64,000 nt of DNA from Psychrobacter proteolyticus. GTDB taxonomy: Bacteria > Pseudomonadota > Gammaproteobacteria > Pseudomonadales > Moraxellaceae. Below the pieces are notes generated by a model. The model was given only the letters and a program-made list of their open reading frames with translations. It did no database searches and had not been told where the DNA came from. Position 1 is the first letter of the stretch; every line of letters begins with the position of its first letter. The translations under genes and the position numbers were made by a program. Location: the NCBI RefSeq assembly GCF_003350005.1, contig NZ_QLKS01000001.1:229946-293945 (forward strand), read 5' to 3'. This document shows positions 57,878 through 64,000 of this stretch, piece by piece.

Positions 57878-59035
57878 ATGACCCAAGCTTCACGCCTTGA
57901 CCACAGTACTCCGTCTACCATCAGTTCTGATGTTTCGAATGTTTCATCGACTGCCGTAGTCAATGAAACATTTGACTTGTCACACGACAATACTATGGCA
58001 TTGGCCTGTGTTGCTGACTCTGTCGTGACATTAGAGAATGAGGCGCAGCTTGATGATTGTATGGCAGCTTATATAGAAGATACAGCAGACAAATTGCCAT
58101 TGTTTGTACTGTCTGGCGGTAGCAATGTTTTATTACCTGCCGCGTTAAAAGCCATAGTATTGCAGCCAAAGATGCGTGGTATTCATCTAACCAATCAAAC
58201 CGACGATTATGTTGATATCGAAGTAATGGCTGGCGAGAACTGGCATGATTTGGTCGTACATACGGTCAATCAAGGTTGGTATGGGTTAGAAAATCTTGCC
58301 CTAATACCGGGTCTGACGGGTGCAGCACCCATACAAAATATCGGTGCATACGGCGTACAATTAGAAGACCGCTTACAGTATGTACGCGCCTATCATTTGC
58401 CGACACAAACTTGGCACCATTTGTCAGCTGCTGATTGCCAATTTGGCTATCGTGACAGTATCTTTAAACGTACACCAAACACATGGCTTATTAGCCGTGT
58501 GGGTTTCAGATTACATACTGATTCTGCCAATATTTTAGCCAGTTATGGCGATGTACAGACTGTGGCGCAGCGCTATGCGGAGCAACAAGGGCGCGAGAAA
58601 GCAATGCCTGCTGACGTTATGCAAGCCATTATAGATATTAGACAACAAAAACTACCAGACCCAAAGCAGCTACCTAACTGTGGCAGTTTCTTTCAAAACC
58701 CTATTATCGCTCAGGAACAGTTCACGGCGCTGCAAGCAACTTATCCAGCTATCGTTGGTTACGCGATGCCTGATGCAATGGTAAAGGTGGCTGCAGGCTG
58801 GCTCATTGAGCAAGCAGGGTTAAAAGGGGGCGGCATTGCACCTATTTTTACGCATAAGCAGCAAGCACTAGTACTGACCAACCATACGCCTCAGCAAGCT
58901 AAGCAAGAGGATGTAGCCATCGCGCAGAAATATATCGCTGCTACTGTCTATGAAAAATTTGCCATTCAATTGTCACGTGAGCCAGTCTGGGTAAATGCTG
59001 ATGGCTCAATTGGATATGCTGAGCATGTGGCCTAA
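57878..59035 (+). CDS. murB: UDP-N-acetylenolpyruvoylglucosamine reductase
   Basis: 385 residues. FAD enzyme that makes UDP-MurNAc. Blocks VLSGGSNVLLP, LIPGLTGAAPIQNIGAYG, FGYRDSIFK and LPNCGSFFQNP with the catalytic Ser are typical type I MurB. The frame is open 36 codons upstream, but the ATG at 57878 is better placed. It still carries about 30 extra residues (Ser/Thr-rich) before the FAD fold. The DUF218 gene overlaps its end. Confidence 0.95.
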   Translation: MTQASRLDHSTPSTISSDVSNVSSTAVVNETFDLSHDNTMALACVADSVVTLENEAQLDDCMAAYIEDTADKLPLFVLSGGSNVLLPAALKAIVLQPKMRGIHLTNQTDDYVDIEVMAGENWHDLVVHTVNQGWYGLENLALIPGLTGAAPIQNIGAYGVQLEDRLQYVRAYHLPTQTWHHLSAADCQFGYRDSIFKRTPNTWLISRVGFRLHTDSANILASYGDVQTVAQRYAEQQGREKAMPADVMQAIIDIRQQKLPDPKQLPNCGSFFQNPIIAQEQFTALQATYPAIVGYAMPDAMVKVAAGWLIEQAGLKGGGIAPIFTHKQQALVLTNHTPQQAKQEDVAIAQKYIAATVYEKFAIQLSREPVWVNADGSIGYAEHVA

Positions 59036-59813
59036 AAAATCATGGTCTAAGCGGCTATTATCTAAACGATTATGGCGATATTACTTGCGGTTTTCTGAAC
59101 GCATGGTGACACTATTTCGCATTATCAATATTACTTTCATACTAGGCTCAACGGCTGTCATTTTAGTGATTATTAGCCTATTTACCCCGCTGTTTTCGCA
59201 AGCAATCGTTTATATCTTTTCTCTACTGCCGCTACCTGATATGCCTTCTGCTGCCATGAGCTCCCCGCCTACCGCTTATGTAGTCTTAGGCGGCGGTCTG
59301 ACCAATGACCATAACAACCAGATTATCCTCAATCGCTATAGCCTCAATCGCGCCCGTACCGCTGCAGGCGCTTACCATGACTTACCTCTACCGATCGTAC
59401 TGAGTGGTGCTGAAGCTCCATGGCTCGGTCAATGGTTGATGGAACACGGTATCGACGGACTGATCAGTGAAAATGCCAGCATGAATACATGTGAAAACGC
59501 CCGTTTTACGGCCAAACGCATTCCGCTACGCCATGTATATCTGATTACTGATAGCTATCATATGGCGCGTGCACGCAGACAGTTTGCCTTAAATGGTATC
59601 AATAGCACACCACTTCCTGCGCCATTACCAGTGAGGCGCGACTGGATGAAGCCTGCCCACAACTTAAGTCACTCACGGCGCGCTGTCTATGAGGTCGCTG
59701 CCTACCTGCGCGATGTGATACGCCCCCAGATGGACTGCCGCCATGCCAATGATGTGACTTCACAGCAGCTATTGACTCCAAGAGGCAATGCCGCAAAAAA
59801 CTCTGACGAATAA
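59025..59813 (+). CDS. DUF218 (YdcF-like) membrane protein
   Basis: About 262 residues. An N-terminal membrane helix (NITFILGSTAVILVIISLF) is followed by a DUF218 domain (AYVVLGGGLTND, LSGAEAPWLGQWLMEHG, LITDSYHMARARRQFAL). YdcF/SanA/ElyC family proteins act around the envelope; ElyC affects peptidoglycan synthesis and a role near murB is plausible but unproven. The start is uncertain; candidates are ATG at 59016 and 59025, both overlapping the murB end. Confidence 0.8.
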   Translation: MWPKKSWSKRLLSKRLWRYYLRFSERMVTLFRIINITFILGSTAVILVIISLFTPLFSQAIVYIFSLLPLPDMPSAAMSSPPTAYVVLGGGLTNDHNNQIILNRYSLNRARTAAGAYHDLPLPIVLSGAEAPWLGQWLMEHGIDGLISENASMNTCENARFTAKRIPLRHVYLITDSYHMARARRQFALNGINSTPLPAPLPVRRDWMKPAHNLSHSRRAVYEVAAYLRDVIRPQMDCRHANDVTSQQLLTPRGNAAKNSDE

Positions 59814-59928
59814 ACGTTAAAGATATATACGATACTATTGAGAGACGCATTCTAAATGCTACCGATCATCCACTACATTTGTGATGGGTGTATAATAATA
59901 AGAGACACTGCTATTTAAGAGATTTGCC

Positions 59929-60189
59929 ATGCTCAGTATATTTTTATTAATACCATTAAGTCTCATGCTGTTTGTGGTTGCTATTTGGGCAGTGCGTTAT
60001 GCGGTCAAGTCAAATCAATTCGAAGATCTGGACAATGCATCACAGCGTATTATATTGGATGACCGTCAAGAACGCCGCCAAACCATGCAAGCTCATGAAC
60101 GCGCAGCGCCTGCCCAGCAGCAAGATAAGACAGTGGCAACTGATGGAAATAACGATAATTCTGAGATAAATAAAAACTCAGAAATCTAA
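59929..60189 (+). CDS. ccoS: Cytochrome cbb3 oxidase maturation protein CcoS
   Basis: 86 residues. One N-terminal membrane helix (IFLLIPLSLMLFVVAIWAV), then the FEDLDNASQRIILDD motif typical of CcoS, and a low-complexity polar tail. It helps build the cbb3-type oxidase, with the copper ATPase CcoI. Start ATG at 59929. The SafE-like gene follows about 100 bases later, in the same order as in cco gene clusters. The other cco genes are outside this window. Confidence 0.88.
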   Translation: MLSIFLLIPLSLMLFVVAIWAVRYAVKSNQFEDLDNASQRIILDDRQERRQTMQAHERAAPAQQQDKTVATDGNNDNSEINKNSEI

Positions 60190-60287
60190 TCTTATCTACC
60201 TTATAAATGTGTAATTTATTGGTGCCGTTTTATTAAATAATTCAGCATTAGCAAGTTCGCCCTTTACTACTCTTAGGAGACGCATTC

Positions 60288-61184
60288 ATGACCATCGCTT
60301 TACTTGTGGCGGCATTACTAATGGGATTCTTTGGTTCACCGCATTGTTTAGGCATGTGTGGCGGTCTTGTGACCGCGTTTGGTCTGTCTATGAAAGATGT
60401 CAGCCCCGCCAAACGTCGTTCTTTGGTGGCTACTTACCATCTTGGGCGTTTAACGAGTTACGCATTATTGGGTTTAATCGCAGGGCTTATCGGTATTACC
60501 GTATTAAAGCCATTGATGATGGGTAATAGTACACCGCGTATTTTATTAGGATTGGTACTGGTATTCGTCGGTGTGACGATGCTTGGTGCACCGTTTTTGA
60601 CTAAGCTCGAACGTTTTGGTATGCGCTTTTGGCAATATCTTAGCCCATTGCGTCAAAAGGTATTTCCACTCAATACTTTTCCGCGCGCACTAACAGCAGG
60701 TTTGCTTTGGGGCTTTTTGCCTTGTGGTTTGGTATATGGCGCTCTACTAATTGCGGTCGTTGCTCATAATCCATTAAGCGGTGCTGCGTTGATGTTTGTC
60801 TTTGGTCTAGGAACCATACCGATGTTGGTTGCAACGCATGAAACGGTCGGTTGGCTACGTGATAAGATTGGACGTTTTCGCCTAAGGCAGTTAAATGGTG
60901 CGGTTATGGTCATATCAGGTTTGGCGGTAGCGGTCGTGCCGATGGTCATGGCAAATATGCATGGTGGCCATGGTGAGATGAACCATGGTAGCCAAGCTGC
61001 TATGATGTCTGATATGGACTCTCACGACATGAGCCAAATGAATCATGATATGGATATGGCAGAAGACATGGATCATAACATGCAGGATATGGACAACCAA
61101 GATCATAGTATGCGTGACATGAGTGATGAATCAATGGACATGAATCACCATGAGCATACTGAGATGATGGAACACGCTCAATAA
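60288..61184 (+). CDS. SafE/UreH-like membrane transporter with Met/His-rich metal-binding tail
   Basis: 298 residues. Six predicted membrane helices, with the family N-terminus FGSPHCLGMCGG (paired cysteines) and a second repeat starting at WGFLPCGLVYGAL, as in the SafE/DsbD-like group found next to ccoS. The C-terminal about 75 residues (from NMHGGHGEMN on) are almost all Met, His, Asp and Ser, in blocks such as MDSHDMSQMNHDMD. A copper or other soft-metal binding role is inferred. ATG at 60288 with AGGAGA. A terminator follows. Confidence 0.88.
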   Translation: MTIALLVAALLMGFFGSPHCLGMCGGLVTAFGLSMKDVSPAKRRSLVATYHLGRLTSYALLGLIAGLIGITVLKPLMMGNSTPRILLGLVLVFVGVTMLGAPFLTKLERFGMRFWQYLSPLRQKVFPLNTFPRALTAGLLWGFLPCGLVYGALLIAVVAHNPLSGAALMFVFGLGTIPMLVATHETVGWLRDKIGRFRLRQLNGAVMVISGLAVAVVPMVMANMHGGHGEMNHGSQAAMMSDMDSHDMSQMNHDMDMAEDMDHNMQDMDNQDHSMRDMSDESMDMNHHEHTEMMEHAQ

Positions 61185-61223
61185 AGTTATCGGTAACAGA
61201 TATTATTAACGCTTAGCATATAA

Positions 61224-61262
61224 AAAAGCCCTCAATACCATTTTTGATATTGAGGGCTTTTA
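61224..61262. terminator. Terminator between the SafE-like gene and rhlB-like gene
   Basis: A 14-bp stem AAAAGCCCTCAATA / TATTGAGGGCTTTT with a 10-base loop. It is placed between convergent genes and works for both. Confidence 0.92.
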
Positions 61263-61291
61263 TTTACTAAATAAAACTCAGTTTATAGCAA

Positions 61292-62446
61292 TTATTCCTG
61301 CCACTGCTCAAGCGTAAACTTGGTCTCTAAATGCTTTTCTAATGCTGGTATATTAAAGGCATCATCCTCACTTACAAAGCTGATACTAATACCTGTCTGG
61401 CCTGCACGGCCCGTACGACCAATGCGATGTACATAATCATCTGGTTGATCAGGCAAAGTGAAGTTGACCACATGACTGATATCATCGACATGGATACCGC
61501 GCCCTGCTACATCTGTCGCCACCAAGATAGACGCGTGACCATCTTTAAAGCGCTGTAAGTATTTCTCGCGTTTTTGCTGAATGACATCACCTGAGAGCAT
61601 CACGATATTATGCGCTTGACGCAGTTTGTGATATAGACGCTTTACTTGGTCTTTACGATTAGCAAAGACGATGACCTTCTCTACTGCTTCATCACTGATA
61701 ATACGCTGTAGGGCGTCTAGTTTTTGATCTTCTGTCAGCAAATAAAAATGCTGATCTACTAACTCGCTGGTCTTATGTTCAGGCTCAATTTCAACAAACT
61801 GAGGCTCATGTAACCAGCGGTAAGCTAAATTCATCACATCTTGGTTAAAGGTAGCAGAAAACAGCAAGCTTTGACGATCAGTATTGGCAGGCATTCGACC
61901 AACTAGGCGCTTGATATCAGGAATGAATCCCATATCTAGCATACGATCGGCTTCATCAAGTACCAGTACCTCTACTCTATCTAGATACACCATACCTTTA
62001 TTAGCAAGGTCAATTAGACGACCAGGCGTCGCTACCAAGATATCAACGTATTGACGTTCAAGCTCGTGCTGCTGAGTTTCATAGTTAGTACCGCCCATAA
62101 TACAAACACTATGTAGCGAAGTATATTTGGTTAATGCAATACAGTCGTCAAATATTTGCTGCGCCAGTTCGCGAGTTGGCGCCATGACCACAGCGCGCGG
62201 CTCACCAAGATAGCGCTCTTCGTCATTGGTAAATGGACGCTTAAGCAAGGCTTCCATAATAGTCAGTAGAAAAGTCGCTGTTTTCCCTGTGCCCGTTTGC
62301 GCTTGTCCAATAGCATCTTGATGTGCCAATGTATGCGGTAGTATCTTTGCTTGAATGGGCGTCAATTCAGTAAAGCCTAGATCACTTACTGCACGCAGGG
62401 TCGCTGTTGAAAGTGGCAAATCAGTAAACGTTGTAAAATTGCTCAA
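61292..62446 (-). CDS. rhlB: DEAD-box RNA helicase, RhlB-like
   Basis: 384 residues. ATP-dependent RNA helicase with Q-motif, Walker A AQTGTGKTAT, LVLDEADRMLDMGF, SATF, and HRIGRTGRAGQTG. The length and lack of a long basic C-terminal extension fit RhlB, a degradosome partner, better than RhlE, although CsdA/RhlE relatives cannot be excluded. Start TTG at 62446 with AAAAGGA upstream. It lies downstream of the cold-shock gene, from which it is separated by a terminator-like hairpin. Confidence 0.88.
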   Translation of the reverse strand: MSNFTTFTDLPLSTATLRAVSDLGFTELTPIQAKILPHTLAHQDAIGQAQTGTGKTATFLLTIMEALLKRPFTNDEERYLGEPRAVVMAPTRELAQQIFDDCIALTKYTSLHSVCIMGGTNYETQQHELERQYVDILVATPGRLIDLANKGMVYLDRVEVLVLDEADRMLDMGFIPDIKRLVGRMPANTDRQSLLFSATFNQDVMNLAYRWLHEPQFVEIEPEHKTSELVDQHFYLLTEDQKLDALQRIISDEAVEKVIVFANRKDQVKRLYHKLRQAHNIVMLSGDVIQQKREKYLQRFKDGHASILVATDVAGRGIHVDDISHVVNFTLPDQPDDYVHRIGRTGRAGQTGISISFVSEDDAFNIPALEKHLETKFTLEQWQE

Positions 62447-62594
62447 AAAAATATCCTTTTAAATGAATTGCTTGTATTTTATTAATTATAAATAGGTTCA
62501 AAATCAACCTTTATAGTGTCAAATGTAGCGTTTAAACCGTAATCAGTAAGAGTAGCTTTATTAAGTCTGTGGAAAACCATCAGACATACAGGCA

Positions 62595-62673
62595 TAAAAA
62601 AAGCCAAGCCCAAATCCAATCCTACCAAATATGCTGCAGTTCACTCAACATAGGTAAGATAAGATGGGCTTGA
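62595..62673 (-). terminator. Long imperfect hairpin terminator of the cold-shock gene
   Basis: On the minus strand an imperfect stem (AAGCCC, ATC, TACC blocks against GGGCTT, GAT, GGTA) encloses a 25-base loop, followed by GGCTTTTTTTATG. It lies 65 bases after csp and may be the terminator or a regulatory 3' structure. Confidence 0.65.
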
Positions 62674-62736
62674 CTCAGTAGTATATCAGTAGTTTGTACA
62701 GACATTATAACTAAACCGCTTTAATGTCTGAGTAAA

Positions 62737-62952
62737 TTACTCTTCTATCTTTCTGACTTCTTCAGCTTGCAGACCTTTGTCACCTTCTACTACGCTGAAC
62801 TCAACTTTTTCGCCATCCTTTAGAGAACGATAGCCATCACCCTGAATCGCGCGGAAATGGACAAAAATATCTTCTCCGCTGTCACGTTGAATGAAACCAA
62901 AGCCTTTTGAGTCATTAAACCACTTAACGATACCTTGCTCACGAGCTGACAT
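62737..62952 (-). CDS. Cold-shock domain protein
   Basis: 71 residues. The RNA-binding motifs RNP1 (KGFGFIQ) and RNP2 (DIFVHFRAI) are intact. It is an RNA chaperone of the CspA family; cold induction is likely but not shown. ATG at 62952 with AGGAAG. A long AT-rich spacer of about 440 bases lies upstream, consistent with the long leader typical of cold-shock mRNAs. Confidence 0.95.
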   Translation of the reverse strand: MSAREQGIVKWFNDSKGFGFIQRDSGEDIFVHFRAIQGDGYRSLKDGEKVEFSVVEGDKGLQAEEVRKIEE

Positions 62953-63395
62953 AATATTACTTCCTAAAAAAGTCCGCTTAGCCCTAGCTTCCTTTGCGAC
63001 ATTGCATATAAACAGGGTCTAAGATTATGAAATCGAAAATTAAGAGTATTACTACTCTACTTACCATCATATATAGTGCTTTAATTACCTACATAGTGCT
63101 TCCATAACGAATTCGCCAAACGCACTTATCGTCATGAAATTTGATGATAGCAACAAACTTGCAATATTTATTGCATAAAAAATATCATAGCACGGGTTTT
63201 TAGCAACATAAAGACTTTTAATATGCTTTTTGACATCTAAATAATTTTTTAAACAAATTTTTATAACCTAGCTGGCAAGCTGTTATGATAAAGAGCAAAA
63301 TGCGTTGAAGCTGGTTTAGTCCGGTGACTCGCACCTTAGATTATTCTTATATTATAATAAATTATTAACATCGCTCAATAGTTACCGAGACCATT
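62953..63395. other. Csp leader and divergent spacer
   Basis: 443 AT-rich bases between csp and aroQ. They should hold the csp promoter and 5' leader (minus) and the aroQ promoter (plus). Nothing firm can be called; the region near 62960-63010 is purine-rich before the csp ribosome site. Confidence 0.4.
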
Positions 63396-63932
63396 ATGAC
63401 CTCCTCTACTCCGTCAAAAACAGCCGAACAATCGACTAACGAAAATTCAAACCAAATACTGACTCATAAATTACTACTGGTAAACGGCGTAAATCTAAAT
63501 TTACTAGGCAAGCGGGAACCGCATATTTATGGTCATACGACACTTTCTGATATAGAAAAGCAACTAGTTGAGCGCGCGGCACGCCACGGTATAGAGTTAA
63601 TATGCATACAGTCCAACCATGAAGGTAAGCTAGTAGACGACATTCAACATCATGGATTATTGGCGGACAAATCTGCCCAAGTCGATGCTATCATTATCAA
63701 CCCGGCTGCATTTACGCATACTTCAGTGGCTCTACGCGACGCGCTATTGGCTACCCAAAAGCCATTTATAGAAGTACATTTATCCAATGTTCATGCCCGT
63801 GAGCCTTTCCGTCATCATTCATATTTAAGTGATGTTGCGGTCGGTGTCATTTGCGGCTTGGGACAATTGGGCTATCAAATGGCGCTTGATTACTGGTTGA
63901 GCAATATGTATGCAGTTGACAGAAACAAATGA
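63396..63932 (+). CDS. aroQ: 3-dehydroquinate dehydratase, type II
   Basis: 178 residues. Dodecameric enzyme of the shikimate pathway. The core begins at [13 protein letters not shown] (about residue 27), with the tyrosine of [16 protein letters not shown] and [15 protein letters not shown] all present. About 25 polar residues precede the usual N-terminus. ATG at 63396. In related genomes accB/accC often follow aroQ; the window ends too soon to tell. Confidence 0.96.
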   Translation: MTSSTPSKTAEQSTNENSNQILTHKLLLVNGVNLNLLGKREPHIYGHTTLSDIEKQLVERAARHGIELICIQSNHEGKLVDDIQHHGLLADKSAQVDAIIINPAAFTHTSVALRDALLATQKPFIEVHLSNVHAREPFRHHSYLSDVAVGVICGLGQLGYQMALDYWLSNMYAVDRNK

Positions 63933-64000
63933 TGTGACTGCGCTTACTTTTTTATAAATGATTACTCGCGTCTTCACACATTAGTCAAACAGTAATCTTG

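Noticed and set aside
62595-62673. Possible cold-responsive RNA thermometer at the csp 3' end
   Set aside because: The hairpin lies downstream of the gene and ends in a T-run, so a terminator is the simpler reading.

Overview
The window looks like chromosomal DNA of a gamma-proteobacterium of the family Moraxellaceae, most probably Psychrobacter. This is inferred from protein style and gene neighbourhoods (SAH riboswitch-ahcY-metF, dnaB-alr, rpiA/ilvA, paired long acyl-CoA dehydrogenases, trpG-trpD-trpC apart from trpE) and from the moderately AT-rich composition. No database search was run. No rRNA, tRNA, CRISPR array, intact IS or prophage was seen.

Layout. 1-3.5 kb: the 5' end of a secreted collagen-like repeat protein that runs off the left edge, a lipoprotein MsrA-MsrB fusion and an iron-type alcohol dehydrogenase. 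3.8-10.7 kb: a yejA/yejBEF-type peptide ABC transporter on the minus strand, with glyoxalase II (gloB) and a 170-bp MITE between the binding protein and the permeases. 10.9-16.8 kb: serC, a divergent DNA polymerase III psi subunit (holD) with a very long low-complexity insert, and a lemA-M48 metalloprotease pair. 17.0-20.2 kb: the SRP RNA gene, a SIMPL-domain protein, a DUF4124 protein, a second MITE copy and an orphan lipoprotein with a decayed duplicate of its 5' end. 20.5-26.4 kb: glnA behind a sigma-54 promoter and an NtrC-like site, then trpG-trpD-(small inverted-repeat element)-trpC-smr. 26.6-31.6 kb: an AlkA-like glycosylase, a large MscS-type channel and a BtuB-like TonB receptor. 31.8-37.3 kb: SAH riboswitch-ahcY-metF, rsmE and a PAS-GGDEF-EAL protein. 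37.9-44.5 kb: two related acyl-CoA dehydrogenases and a PF10136 membrane protein. 44.6-46.3 kb: an AT-rich accessory patch with three small poorly characterised ORFs. 46.5-64 kb: apaH, rsmA, pdxA, dnaB, alr, argF, rpiA, ilvA, an S4-domain protein, a low-molecular-weight phosphatase, murB, a DUF218 protein, ccoS, a SafE-like exporter with a Met/His-rich tail, an RhlB-like helicase, a cold-shock protein and aroQ.

How the genes fit together. Several sets form sensible units. ahcY and metF share an SAH-sensing leader and regenerate the methyl cycle. trpG, trpD and trpC carry out early tryptophan synthesis. glnA carries the signals of nitrogen-limitation control. ccoS and the SafE-like protein probably serve cbb3 oxidase copper assembly. 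Many genes end at clear rho-independent terminators, which mark the transcription units.

The observations most worth following are the hidden psi subunit, the two-copy MITE with TA ends, the SafE metal-binding tail, the sigma-54/NtrC layout at glnA, the element inside the trp cluster and the small accessory patch at 44.6-46.3 kb. I did not find a clear large novel system. Most of the window is conserved housekeeping sequence.
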